Part shown: one piece after another, positions 54,171 to 63,371 of the stretch
Numbering within the stretch: the stretch's first letter is position 1
Layout of the letters: each line of letters starts with the position of its first letter
Source: Paraburkholderia sejongensis
GTDB taxonomy: Bacteria; Pseudomonadota; Gammaproteobacteria; Burkholderiales; Burkholderiaceae
DNA length: 64,000 nt
Direction of reading: 5' to 3'
Assembly: GCF_020880815.1 (NCBI RefSeq)
Contig: NZ_JAJITD010000009.1
Span: forward strand, 186,001-250,000
Translations under genes and position numbers: made by a program
The notes under the pieces: generated by a model
The model's database searches: none
Told to the model about the DNA's origin: nothing
What the model saw: the letters and a program-made list of their open reading frames with translations, nothing else

Positions 54171-55346
54171 TCAGGCGCACAGCCGCCGCGTGATGCGCTG
54201 CACGTGATCCGCGTACAATGCGATATGACGGCGTGCGCTTTCGCGCCAACTAAAGCGCGCGAGAAGTTCAGGCACTGCGTGTTCGAAGTCGATGCCGCCG
54301 CGTTGATGCAACGCGCGGCGCAACGCGTCGGCGATGGTGCCTGCGTCGTCAGGTCGCGCCCAGCAGCAAACGCGGTCGTCGAGATAGCCCGTGAATGGCT
54401 CGATCCGCGATACGACGACCGGCGCGCCCGCGGCCAGCGCTTCGAGCACGACGAGGCCGAAGCCTTCGCACAATGACATCATCGATACGACGTCCGCGCG
54501 CTGCATCAATGCGGCAATCGCCGCGTCTTCGAGCGGGCCTGTCACGACGATGGCTCCGTGTCTGCCAATACGAAGGTCCAGTTCAACTGCACGTGCAACG
54601 AAGCGCCGGGTATACGCATCGTGATCGAGCAGGCTCGCGCCGCCCGCGATCACGAGCTGCGCCTCCGCATGCGTGCGTCGCAACAAGGCAAAGGCTTCGA
54701 GCAGTTGCAGCGTGTTCTTGCGTTCTTCGATACCGCCTACGGCCAGCACGACCGGCTTACCTGTCAGGCCGAACTCGTTGCAAATGCCCAGGCCGCCTTC
54801 GACGTCACGAAAACGCGCGACGTCCACGCCGTTATTGACCGTCGATGCAGTGATGCCAAACTCATCGCGCATCTTGCGCGTCCATGTATCGCTGACACAC
54901 AGCACCGTGCCGGCATCCACGTATGCGCGTCGTTGCCATGCACTCAGACGCGGATGGTCGAAGGCATCGAGATGATGAACCGTGCGCACGAAGCCGCGAA
55001 TCGCGCCCGCTTCGCGCAACTCCGCCAGCGCGTTGCCGCCGATGCCATCCTGCGCATGCAATACGTCGAAGCCCGACGCGCCCTCTTCGAGCAATGCCGC
55101 TTTCAGCGCATCGATGCGCGTCTGCACCATCGTCACCGTATCGTTGCCGTGCGCCGCGGCTGGCGCGAGCACGACGCGGCAAGGCGAAGCGCGGAACATC
55201 TTTGCACCGCCGACCGACGGTGCAAAGATCGTCACGTCCTGTCCCGCTTCCTGCAACGCGCGCCCGAGTTCAAGCGTATGCACGACGCCGCCGCGAGGGT
55301 TCACCGAATGGGTGAAGAGCGCAATGCGCATCCGCGTGTCGTTCAT
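54171..55346 (-). CDS. MSMEG_0565-family glycosyltransferase (GT4-like)
   Basis: A 391-residue GT-B enzyme. IALFTHSVNPRGGVVHTLELGRALQEAGQDV is the acceptor-side start; AVGGIEERKNTLQLLEAF and MSLCEGFGLVVLEALAAGAPVVVS (the E-x7-E donor motif) mark the nucleotide-sugar side. Conserved member of the Nit1C cluster, which implies a glycosylated product or intermediate. ATGA overlap with the AIR-synthase-like gene stop. Confidence 0.9.
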   Translation of the reverse strand: MNDTRMRIALFTHSVNPRGGVVHTLELGRALQEAGQDVTIFAPSVGGAKMFRASPCRVVLAPAAAHGNDTVTMVQTRIDALKAALLEEGASGFDVLHAQDGIGGNALAELREAGAIRGFVRTVHHLDAFDHPRLSAWQRRAYVDAGTVLCVSDTWTRKMRDEFGITASTVNNGVDVARFRDVEGGLGICNEFGLTGKPVVLAVGGIEERKNTLQLLEAFALLRRTHAEAQLVIAGGASLLDHDAYTRRFVARAVELDLRIGRHGAIVVTGPLEDAAIAALMQRADVVSMMSLCEGFGLVVLEALAAGAPVVVSRIEPFTGYLDDRVCCWARPDDAGTIADALRRALHQRGGIDFEHAVPELLARFSWRESARRHIALYADHVQRITRRLCA

Positions 55347-56329
55347 GTCGATGCTCCCACCGGCGCGCCGATAAATGCGCTGTCTTTGAAGCTCCATAAC
55401 AACGCCGCGTCGGCCTGCTGCGTGAGCACCACTTCGCGAGAGGCATCCACGCAGCCGATCGTCGCGCTTGCGAGTCCCCGTTGTGCGAAACGCGCGTGCA
55501 CCTCATCCACATGCTCATCGCGCACGGAAAGCAGAAAACCGTAGCTTGGAAACGCGCTCAGCCAGCGCTCGAAATCGACACCTTCAGGACGCGGGATCGC
55601 ATCGAGATCGATATGCGCGCCGACGCCCGAGCATTCGAGCAGCATCAGCGACGTGCCGAGCACGCCTGCCATGCTGATATCTTTGGCCGCATCGCACAGG
55701 CCGCTTTCTGCGAGTTGCGGCAACAGTTCGAGATCGTCACGTAAGCGCACAGCCGGGGCGCCGACGGAGGCATTCCAGAACGGATAAGGGTCTTCGAAAC
55801 GGCCGCGCAGATCGACGGCCATCACGAGGCTGTCCCCCGGCCGTGCGTTGAAGCTGGACAGCAACGCCCGCGCGCGGCCCAGTATCGACACGGCGAGTTG
55901 CGGCTCCGTGCTACGCGTATTGCTATGACCACCGACGACCGGCACGCCATACGCGCTCGATGCCGCCGCCATGCCTGCTAGAATCTTTTCCGCCGCTTCG
56001 ATTCCATCACTCCACAGCGCATCGACGACGGCAAGCGGACGACCACCCATCGCATACACGTCGCTGATGTTGACCATCACGCTGCTATAGCCCGCAAACC
56101 ACGGCATCGTTTTCACGAAGTCGCTGACGAGCCCTTCGATCGCGAACAGCAGATAGCCGTCGCCGTCGGCGAGCGCGGCGCAGTCGTCGCCCACTGCGAG
56201 CGCTTGCGCAAGGTCGCGTGTGCCATTGGGCAAGTGCGATGCAAGCGATGCAACCACGCCCGCGATATCCGTCTTGTGGCGAAAGCCCCTGCTTTCGCGC
56301 AGCCGTCCGACCAGCGCGCGCAGACTCAT
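55343..56329 (-). CDS. Sll0787-family AIR-synthase-like protein
   Basis: A 328-residue member of the PurM/SelD/HypE/ThiL superfamily. VGDDCAALADGDGYLLFAIEGL is the ATP-binding start; SVMVNISDVYAMGGRPLAVVDALW and GVPVVGGHSNTR follow. Such enzymes activate an oxygen or carboxyl/amide group with ATP. In mycobacteria this domain is fused to the acetyltransferase (MSMEG_0567); here, as in cyanobacteria, they are separate and overlap by ATGA at both ends. Start at 56329 taken from that overlap. Confidence 0.88.
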   Translation of the reverse strand: MSLRALVGRLRESRGFRHKTDIAGVVASLASHLPNGTRDLAQALAVGDDCAALADGDGYLLFAIEGLVSDFVKTMPWFAGYSSVMVNISDVYAMGGRPLAVVDALWSDGIEAAEKILAGMAAASSAYGVPVVGGHSNTRSTEPQLAVSILGRARALLSSFNARPGDSLVMAVDLRGRFEDPYPFWNASVGAPAVRLRDDLELLPQLAESGLCDAAKDISMAGVLGTSLMLLECSGVGAHIDLDAIPRPEGVDFERWLSAFPSYGFLLSVRDEHVDEVHARFAQRGLASATIGCVDASREVVLTQQADAALLWSFKDSAFIGAPVGAST

Positions 56330-56889
56330 GAGCGGCCTCGCGACGAAGTGACGAATCCGCTTTCCGGCGTAAAGCACGGCGGATAATGCGCGAGATCTGC
56401 TTCCATTAAATGATGCGGCCGTCCGAACAGCGTTTCCTCGGCGACCGTTTGCCAGTGCAGCCGCCGGAACAGCGGTGCGTTCTGGCTCTGCACATGGGCG
56501 AGAAACGTATCGCAGCCCAACGCATGCGCGCTGCTCACCGCGAGACGGATCAGCGTCGAGCCGAGCTTGCCGTGCGAGCGGAACGCAGCGTGCACGGCAA
56601 GCCGCGAACCGAGCCATCGGCGCGGCTGCGTTTCGTGAATCCGCACCGTGCCGACCACCTGCTCCGGCACGCCCGCAATGCAGCTCAATGCGACCAGCAG
56701 CTTCGCATCGCGGTCGATCTCGTCGCGGTCGTCGCCGGCGAAGATGCCTTGCTCCACGCAGAACACCGCGCGCCGCAACGCATACGCTTCTTTGCTTTCC
56801 CACGGCAGCGTCGCCCATTTGACGCGGTATTCGGCGGGCGTGAAGGCGACGGGCAGCGCGTCGAGTTCGTCGTAGGTCTCGCAGAACAT
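56326..56889 (-). CDS. MSMEG_0567/Sll0786-family GNAT acyltransferase
   Basis: A 187-residue GNAT. YRVKWATLPWESKEAYALRRAVFCVEQGIF is the start of the acetyltransferase fold; VVGTVRIHE, WLGSRLAVHAAFRSHGKLGSTLIRLAV (acetyl-CoA pyrophosphate loop) and FLAHVQSQNAPLFRRLHW follow. It probably transfers an acyl group to an amine. It lies two bases after the radical SAM gene. Start at 56889 is right after that stop. Confidence 0.88.
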   Translation of the reverse strand: MFCETYDELDALPVAFTPAEYRVKWATLPWESKEAYALRRAVFCVEQGIFAGDDRDEIDRDAKLLVALSCIAGVPEQVVGTVRIHETQPRRWLGSRLAVHAAFRSHGKLGSTLIRLAVSSAHALGCDTFLAHVQSQNAPLFRRLHWQTVAEETLFGRPHHLMEADLAHYPPCFTPESGFVTSSRGRS

Positions 56890-56891
56890 GA

Positions 56892-58025
56892 TCAGTCCTC
56901 GTACGATGCCAGCGACGAACACGCGCCGCATTTTCCGCAGCCGGCCTTGATATCGGCGGAACGCATCTGTGCGTCGCGCAGCATCGCGCCGAGCGGCGCC
57001 AGGATCGACTTCATGAACTCGGGCGACGGCGCGGGATGATCTTCGAGCGGCGTGCCGCTGATCGGCACGAACGGCACGACGAACGGATACACGCCGATGT
57101 CGATCAGTGCGCGCGACATCGACAGGATGGCGTCCTCCGTGTCGCCGAGGCCCGCGAGGATGTACGTGCTGACCTGTCCCTTGCCGAACACGGCGACGGC
57201 CGCCCTGAACGCTTCCATATAGCGCGAGATCGGCACGCTCGCTTTGCCAGGCATCACGCGCGCGCGGACTTCGGGCGTCACCACTTCGAGATGCATGCCG
57301 AGCGTGTCGATGCCGCTGGCTTTCATGCGCTCGAACCATGCGTCGTCGTCGGGCGGCTCGCATTGCGCCTGAATCGGCAGATCGACGGCGGCCTTGATCG
57401 CAAACGCGCTCTCGCACAGGATCTGCGCACCGCGATCCGGCGTCGGCGGCGTGCCCGTGGTCAACACCATGTGCTTCACGCCGTCGAGCAGCACGGCCGC
57501 GCGCGCTACTTCCGCGAGTTGCTCCGGTGTCTTGCGCGCAATCGTGCGGCCCGCCGCGAGCGACTGACCGATCGCACAGAACTTGCACGTCTTCTTGCGG
57601 CTCTCGTAGCGGATGCAGGTTTGCAGCACGGTCGTGGCGAGCACGTCGGTGCTGTGCAGTGTCGCGATATGCGAGTACGGCACGCCGTCGAGCGTTTGCA
57701 GTTTCGTGAAGCGCGGCGCTTTTGGAAAGCTGATGCTGGCAATCGGAATCGTGCCGCGCAGCAACGCGCTCGCGCCCGCTTCGTCCGGCGCGCCCGCGAA
57801 GAACGGTGAATTCCACGCTGAACTGGTGTGCACGGGCACCATGATCGTCACGCCGTCGACCGTCACCGCCTTGTGGTCCGACGGTCCCGCGCCGCCGCGC
57901 CGGCTCGCGGCGCCCGCGTTCGGATCGACGAGGCGCAGTCCCGCCGACTGCAACTCCGTGCGCAGTTCCATCATCTGACGCTGCGTGCGCGGCTCAGCCG
58001 GCGACAGGTTCATGCTGGCATTCAT
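56892..58025 (-). CDS. MSMEG_0568-family radical SAM enzyme
   Basis: A 377-residue radical SAM protein. The cluster motif is non-standard: Cys137, Cys147 and Cys150 form C-x9-C-x2-C (TCIRYESRKKTCKFC) instead of C-x3-C-x2-C. ASISFPKAPRFTKLQTLDGVPYSHIATLHS precedes it. The C-terminus AGCGKCGACSS offers three more cysteines (C-x2-C-x2-C), a possible auxiliary iron-sulfur site. I chose ATG 58025 over 58037, since GGAGG stands between them. It overlaps the nitrilase 3' end by 32 bases. Confidence 0.9.
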   Translation of the reverse strand: MNASMNLSPAEPRTQRQMMELRTELQSAGLRLVDPNAGAASRRGGAGPSDHKAVTVDGVTIMVPVHTSSAWNSPFFAGAPDEAGASALLRGTIPIASISFPKAPRFTKLQTLDGVPYSHIATLHSTDVLATTVLQTCIRYESRKKTCKFCAIGQSLAAGRTIARKTPEQLAEVARAAVLLDGVKHMVLTTGTPPTPDRGAQILCESAFAIKAAVDLPIQAQCEPPDDDAWFERMKASGIDTLGMHLEVVTPEVRARVMPGKASVPISRYMEAFRAAVAVFGKGQVSTYILAGLGDTEDAILSMSRALIDIGVYPFVVPFVPISGTPLEDHPAPSPEFMKSILAPLGAMLRDAQMRSADIKAGCGKCGACSSLASYED

Positions 58026-59016
58026 CCTGACCTCCATTGATGACTCCTGGCGCTACGTCCGCGCCCGCGCGTTCGAACGACATCGACATCGGCACAACGG
58101 GCGTCGCGACGCGATCGTTGATTGCAAGACTCAGCAGTTCGGGCCGCGCATAGTGGCCCACGGAGTCCATCATCCGTTTGCGCTTCGTGATCAGCGACAT
58201 GTCGAGATCCGCGATCACTATTCCTTCGCCTTCGCGCAGCGGCTCGGCGAGATGCTGGCCTTCGGGCGACACGATGGCGGTCATGCAGCCGCCGCGCAGC
58301 GCTTTTTGCAGCTTCGGATCGGTGGTCACGCATTCGATCTGCGCTTCGCTGAGCCAGCCCGTCGAATTGACGACGAAACAGCCCGACTCGAGCGCGTGAT
58401 GGCGGATCGTGACTTCGATCTGCTCAGCGAAGATCGGCCCGACCAGCGAACCCGGAAACTGGCTGCAATGGATCTCTTCGTGCTGCGTCATCAGCGCATA
58501 ACGCGCGAGCGGGTTGTAGTGCTCCCAGCACGCGAGCGCGCCGACTCGCGCGATGCCCGTATGCGCGACCTTCAGTCCCGCCGCGTCGCCTTGTCCCCAG
58601 ATCATCCGTTCATGAAAGGTCGGCGTGATCTTGCGGCGCTTGAGCACCAGACGCCCGTCGGTATCGAACACGAGCTGCATGTTGTACAGGCTGCCGTGAT
58701 CGCGTTCGTTCACGCCGAGCACGACGACCATTGCATGCCGTCGCGCGCGCTCGCTCACCGCCTGCGTGACAGGGCCCGGCACGACAACGGCCTGCTCATA
58801 GAGCCGCATATGCTCGGCACCCGACGCGACGGGCGGACGCACGAACGAAAAGTACGGGTAGTACGGCACGAACGTCTCGGGGAAGACGATCAGTTGCACG
58901 CCTTTCGACGCGGCTTCGTCGATGGCGGCGCAGACCCGCTCGAGCGTGCCGCCGGGACGCTCGAAGTCGGGCGCAATCTGCACCGCCGCTGCACGGATGA
59001 CTCGCTGGTCGGACAT
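57994..59016 (-). CDS. Nit6803-family nitrilase
   Basis: A 340-residue carbon-nitrogen hydrolase with the triad Glu47 (FPETFVPYYPYF), Lys129 (KRRKITPTFHE) and Cys163 (LACWEHYNPLAR). MSDQRVIRAAAVQIAPDFERPGGTLE is typical of the Nit6803/Nit1C branch. It hydrolyses organic nitriles; in the Nit1C context the family has been linked to cyanide assimilation. Start at 59016, 17 bases after the MSMEG_0572 stop. Confidence 0.93.
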   Translation of the reverse strand: MSDQRVIRAAAVQIAPDFERPGGTLERVCAAIDEAASKGVQLIVFPETFVPYYPYFSFVRPPVASGAEHMRLYEQAVVVPGPVTQAVSERARRHAMVVVLGVNERDHGSLYNMQLVFDTDGRLVLKRRKITPTFHERMIWGQGDAAGLKVAHTGIARVGALACWEHYNPLARYALMTQHEEIHCSQFPGSLVGPIFAEQIEVTIRHHALESGCFVVNSTGWLSEAQIECVTTDPKLQKALRGGCMTAIVSPEGQHLAEPLREGEGIVIADLDMSLITKRKRMMDSVGHYARPELLSLAINDRVATPVVPMSMSFERAGADVAPGVINGGQDECQHEPVAG

Positions 59017-59033
59017 GATGGGCACCCGCGCGC

Positions 59034-59516
59034 TCAGACAGTCCACGTATGGATGATCAGCGCGTTTTCCTTGCGATGAAGTAGTTGCAGATCGAGCACG
59101 TCGAGCGGATTGATCGGCCGGATGCCTTCGATCAGCGAAGCCTCGCCGTGACCGTATAGCGCCTGCAATGCGAAGCGGCACGCGTAGACCTTGCCGCCCT
59201 CTTCCATGAACTTGACGAGTTGCTTGTTGAAGTTCAGATGGCCGGGAAATGCTTCGTCGCCGAGTGTCGGAAAGCCCCGTTGCAGGCCGAGCGTGACGCC
59301 GGGACCGTACAGCAGCACGGACGTATCGAAGCCCTTTCGCTGCAGACGCGTGGCTTGCAGCAGATTGACGAAGCCGATCGAGCCTTCGAATGCGACTGTG
59401 TGAAAAGTGACGAGCGCTTTCTCGCCGGGTTCGGCCTTGACGTCGGGAAAGACCTTTTCTTCGTAGTCGACCAGGTAATCGCCTTTCTGATGCAGCGGTT
59501 TGTTGACGACGGGCAT
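59034..59516 (-). CDS. MSMEG_0572/Sll0783-family nitrogen starvation response protein
   Basis: A 160-residue protein, first gene of the cluster. The DsrE/DsrF-like alpha/beta fold can be read in ALVTFHTVAFEGSIGFVNLLQATRLQRKGFDTSVLLYGPGV and VKFMEEGGKVYACRFALQALYG with a conserved-looking Cys. Such proteins bind or relay small sulfur or cofactor groups. Start at 59516 with GGAGAG upstream; the frame to 59579 is not supported. Its upstream region faces a MocR regulator. Confidence 0.9.
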   Translation of the reverse strand: MPVVNKPLHQKGDYLVDYEEKVFPDVKAEPGEKALVTFHTVAFEGSIGFVNLLQATRLQRKGFDTSVLLYGPGVTLGLQRGFPTLGDEAFPGHLNFNKQLVKFMEEGGKVYACRFALQALYGHGEASLIEGIRPINPLDVLDLQLLHRKENALIIHTWTV

Positions 59517-59924
59517 ATCGCTCTCCAATAAGTCGCGTAATTGATCGGATTGCTCAACGGGAAATAACCCGATTGGCAAATCACTTAACGCAACACGTAT
59601 GCCAATTTCCGGCCCGGTTCATGCAATCAACTTCCAATCAATCAAACCGCGATTGTTCGAGCGACCCGAAAATTTCTTTGTGAGCCTTGTCTGGCATAGG
59701 CTTTAGGCCATTGGCGACAGATCGGCTCGCACCGGTTTCGCACAACGACGTAGCGCGTTTTGCATGTGGATGGTGCGCGATATCCCGTAAGCGTGCATTC
59801 ATCCAATCAATGCGATCAATTTTCTGATTGAATGAAAACCGATTAATTTCTTGCGCGATTCGCGTGGTACTTTAAACAAGACATTCACATTGGCGCAGAG
59901 GGTTTTGCAAAGGGAAATAGCAGC
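59517..59924. promoter_or_regulatory. Divergent regulatory region of the Nit1C operon and mocR-like gene
   Basis: 408 bases without a gene, AT-rich at 59620-59880. It contains a direct repeat CAATCAA at 59624-59630 and 59635-59641, one helical turn apart, and an imperfect inverted repeat of 13 bases with 11 matches (59797-59809 and 59825-59837, half-site resembling TTCATYCAATCA, spacer 15). MocR proteins commonly bind direct repeats at their own intergenic region. The -10/-35 boxes are not assigned. Confidence 0.6.
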
Positions 59925-61316
59925 ATGGACAGTCTCACGCACCACTGGCTAAAGCGGCTGACCGAAAGCCGCAAACCGGCGTATCTCGTGATCCCGGATC
60001 TGATCGAAGAAGATCTGGCCTGCGGCCGTTTGCGTCCACGCGACCGTCTGCCCGGCCTTCGTGATCTGGCCGGCGCATTACAGCTCAATTACACGACGAT
60101 CGCGCGCGCCTATGCGGAAGCGCGCAAGCGCGGCCTGCTCGATGCGCGCGCCGGCAGCGGCACGTTCGTGCGTGGCCGCACGCAGACCTTGCCGCTCGCG
60201 GGTGGGAGCAGCGTCGAGATGTCCATGAATATGCCACCCGAGCCGCCCGAGTTTGCAGCGCGTTTGAGAGAGTCGTCGGCAAATCTCTTTGCGCAAAGCG
60301 ATCCTTACCGGCTACTGCGCTATCAGGATTTTGGCGGCATGCCCGATGACCGCGCCGCCGGACGCGCCTGGCTGAAGGCGCGCTTGCCCGATTGCGAAGA
60401 CGATACCGTGCTCGTTTGCCCGGGCATTCACAGCGCGCTCGTCGCGCTGGTGTCACAGCTTGCGCGGCCGGGAGAAACCATTTGTCTCGACACGCTCGCG
60501 TATCCCGGCATCAAGGCCATTGCGTCGCAACTCGGCGTGGGCCTGCAGCCGCTGCCGCGCGACGACGAAGGTCCGCTACCACATGCGTTCGAAGCATTGT
60601 GTAAAACCGAAAAGCCAGGCGCGTTTTACTGCAATCCGACCTTGCAGAATCCGAGCACGCTGACGCTGTCCACGCAGCGCCGAGAAGCGCTTGCCGATGT
60701 CGCGCTGCGCTACAGCGTCCCTATCATCGAAGACGACGCCTATGGCTGGTTGCCCAGGAGCACGCCCGTCGCGCTGGCTTCACTCGCGCCCGAACTGACC
60801 TGGTACGTGACGGGCTTCTCGAAGTGCTTCGGCGCCGGTCTGCGCATCGCCTATCTACGGGCACCCACTGCCAGGCAAACACAACGTATTGCCGGCGCAT
60901 TGCGCGCGACGACAGTCATGCCCAGTCCGTTTACCGTCATGCTCGCCACGCAATGGGTCAACGACGGCACCGCGCACGAAATGCTCGACGCGATCCGCAA
61001 GGAAGCGAATGTGCGTCAGGCAATTGCGTCACAGGAACTCGCAGACTGGCAATACGATGCACATCCGGATGGCTTCCATTTGTGGCTGCCTGTTCCTGCG
61101 CAGTGCGGCTGGAGCGCGCCCGAGCTTGCGCTTCAGCTGCGTAGTCAGGGCGTGGCCGCAGTTGCCGGCGCGGCCTTTTCAACGGATGGGAATCCGTTGA
61201 ACAGTATCCGTCTCTGCCTCGGTGGGCCACAGGACAAAGATGATTGCCGTGACGTCTTGCGGCGCGTCGCAGAGATGCTGGCCGATCCGCATCATTTGCA
61301 TACACCTGTCATGTGA
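59925..61316 (+). CDS. MocR-type transcriptional regulator (GntR winged helix fused to PLP aminotransferase fold)
   Basis: A 463-residue regulator, with the N-terminal GntR-type HTH at about 20-85 (PDLIEEDLACGRLRPRDRLPGLRDLAGALQLNYTTIARAYAEARKRGLLDARAGSGTFV without a long break) and a C-terminal fold-type-I aminotransferase domain with the PLP-binding Lys300 in VTGFSKCFGAGLRIAYL, the Asp in IIEDDAYGW, and the final Arg in NSIRLCLG. MocR proteins respond to PLP-linked amino compounds and control nearby genes. It is divergent from the Nit1C operon and is its natural regulator. Confidence 0.9.
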   Translation: MDSLTHHWLKRLTESRKPAYLVIPDLIEEDLACGRLRPRDRLPGLRDLAGALQLNYTTIARAYAEARKRGLLDARAGSGTFVRGRTQTLPLAGGSSVEMSMNMPPEPPEFAARLRESSANLFAQSDPYRLLRYQDFGGMPDDRAAGRAWLKARLPDCEDDTVLVCPGIHSALVALVSQLARPGETICLDTLAYPGIKAIASQLGVGLQPLPRDDEGPLPHAFEALCKTEKPGAFYCNPTLQNPSTLTLSTQRREALADVALRYSVPIIEDDAYGWLPRSTPVALASLAPELTWYVTGFSKCFGAGLRIAYLRAPTARQTQRIAGALRATTVMPSPFTVMLATQWVNDGTAHEMLDAIRKEANVRQAIASQELADWQYDAHPDGFHLWLPVPAQCGWSAPELALQLRSQGVAAVAGAAFSTDGNPLNSIRLCLGGPQDKDDCRDVLRRVAEMLADPHHLHTPVM

Positions 61317-61581
61317 CACATCCTCGACTGTCTGCTACGACGGTGCGCTACGCTGCACCGCGCTCTGCAGGTCGCGATCTTTGCGCAGCGCCCCACGTAG
61401 GCCCTTCAGGTCGCGGGGCGGCCTTCTGTTCGAGCCGCCGCGTATCGTCCAAAGCAAACGGCGCCTGCGCGACAACGCGGAAGTTATCGAAGGGGCACTG
61501 CTTCGACGATTTCCTGCTTGTTCATCTGAGCTCCCTTTGGCGAACTGCTCGCGCATTGCAAGGCGTCGGTCATTCCAAATC
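61317..61581. other. Region between mocR-like gene and broken oxidase
   Basis: 265 bases without a real gene. A minus-strand ATG at 61525 with a GGGAG site begins MNKQEIVEAV, like the first ten residues of an HU protein, but a stop follows at codon 14, so at best it is a remnant. Confidence 0.35.
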
Positions 61582-63371
61582 TCACGACCGCACCGGCGTG
61601 AAGCCGTCGGAACTCCAGTCCTCGCTGCCGACCCCGTGATGGACGAAAAAGAATCCCTCGGGGTCGTAGCGGTTCTTGATCGCTTTCAGCCGCGCGTAAT
61701 TCGCCCCCCAAAACGCTTCGCGCCAATCTCCACGGAAAAAATCTGTTTCCGAAAGATAGGAGCCGCTTTGTGGTGCCAATGCTTTAAGAATGGCTGCGGC
61801 TTTGGCCACACGCCCGGCTTGGCGATGTGCCTCTGTCATGTCAGGCGGCGTGATCGGGGCCCCGCAAACGGCGGCGGACCGCCCGCAGCCACGATCATCA
61901 GGGCGAACGCGTCGGCAACTTCCGGATTCATCGCGCACTGACGTGCCTGCTCGTTCACCTCCGCGGGAGCGCCCGCGAGTCCTTTGTTGACATGCAGTTC
62001 CACGGCCTGAAATTGCGCGGCCTCCATGAGCGCCCCGGCCAACTGACCGCGTTGGGCTGGTTCGAGAAGCGTCGCGGGCAGCCATTGTGACTCGTAGCCG
62101 TGCAGAAATAGTGAGGCCTGATCTCCATCGCCTCGCCACCAACCGTGCTGGGTAGCCGCTCCGGCCCGCGGGTCGGGCACCAGTCCCGGGTTGGCCTTGA
62201 GATCCCACCAGCGGCGTGCGGGACCGGCGCCGATCCGAGGTTCGTCGTTGAAGGTGAAATCCGATGGTGAGGCCCGTATCCAATCGATGAAAGGTGCCCA
62301 GACCGATTTGGCCCGTCCGTCGTCGAGGCCCTGACACACCATCGACACGTGGACCTCGTCTTCGTGAAAGACAAGCTGCTCGCCCCAGTGGGGGTTGAAC
62401 AGGTTTTCGGCATAGTGGTCAACGAGCCGTTCAACCAACCGCCGGTAAGCCTCACGCGATGACGCCTTGACCGTGAACTCCGCCCAACCAAAGTGCTCAG
62501 GCAGATCATGGGTCTGCAAAGTGACTTTGGTCACCACGCCGAAACTGCCCCCACCGCCGCCTTTCAGCGCCCAGAAAAGGTCGGGCTCCCGCGATGCGTT
62601 GACCGTGCGGACAACGCCGTCAGCGGTGACGATTTCGACCTGAAGCAGGCTCGCAGCCGCCAATCCGTAACGCTTCGAGAACGATCCGAAACCGCCGCCC
62701 TGGACGAGGCCGGCCACCCCCACGCTCGCACAACCGCCACCCTGGACGTATCGCCCCGCCTTCGTGGTAACGGCAGTGTAGACGTCGATCCACATGCAGC
62801 CGGCCTCGACAGTCACGGCCGGCGTCGGAGGCATCGAAGAGCCTAATGGAACGAATGTATCGTGAAGCTCGATGCGGTTCATCGCGCGTGTCCAGATCAA
62901 AAGGGAATCCGGCGCGTTCGAGCCGCCAAGGTAACTATGCCCCCCGCCTTTCACTACCAGGCGCAGATTGTGTTGGCGCACGAAATTGATGCCCGCGACC
63001 ACGTCGGTGGTAGAACGGGCCGCCACGGCGTAAGCGCTCGCGCGAGGCGTCCATCCGTCGAGCCACCCTGAGATCTGCGTGGCACCGGGATCGTCACCGA
63101 GCGCGATCGGGTTTCGCGCTTCCGCCAGGCGAGCACGACAATCGGGCGTGTGGGGCGCTTGCGCACAGGTCTGCCAGATGGTCGTTGGTCGCAACAAATT
63201 TCCACCAACTGCGCTACTCAGCGCCTCCCATTCCTCTGCTTTCGGCCACGCAGGATCGCCGGGCCGAATGCGGCCCGTTTCAGCCACTGCTGGAATCACG
63301 TCGGCAAAAATCGTCGTGGTGGAGAGGAAAGGAAGGGCGGCAACGCCCTTTAAGAGGCATCGTCTCTTCAT
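61582..63371 (-). pseudogene. FAD-linked oxidase with BBE domain, broken by one frameshift
   Basis: An exported PCMH-type flavoenzyme. The start at 63371 begins MKRRCLLKGVAALPFL, a Tat-like signal. The FAD domain shows VVKGGGHSYLGGSN (8-alpha-histidyl site) and YVQGGGCASVGVAG (6-S-cysteinyl site), so bicovalent flavin is expected. GLVQGGGFGSFSKRYGL and the later domain follow. The chain passes to another frame near 61855-61866, in a G/C run. The new frame continues with FFRGDWREAFWGANYARLKAIKNRYDPEGFFFVHHGVG, the BBE C-terminal motif. Without the shift the protein would be about 590 residues. Sequencing error and true frameshift cannot be separated here. Confidence 0.8.

Noticed and set aside
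61484..61525. HU-like N-terminus MNKQEIVEAV with a ribosome binding site
   Set aside because: A stop follows after 13 codons and the rest of HU is absent.
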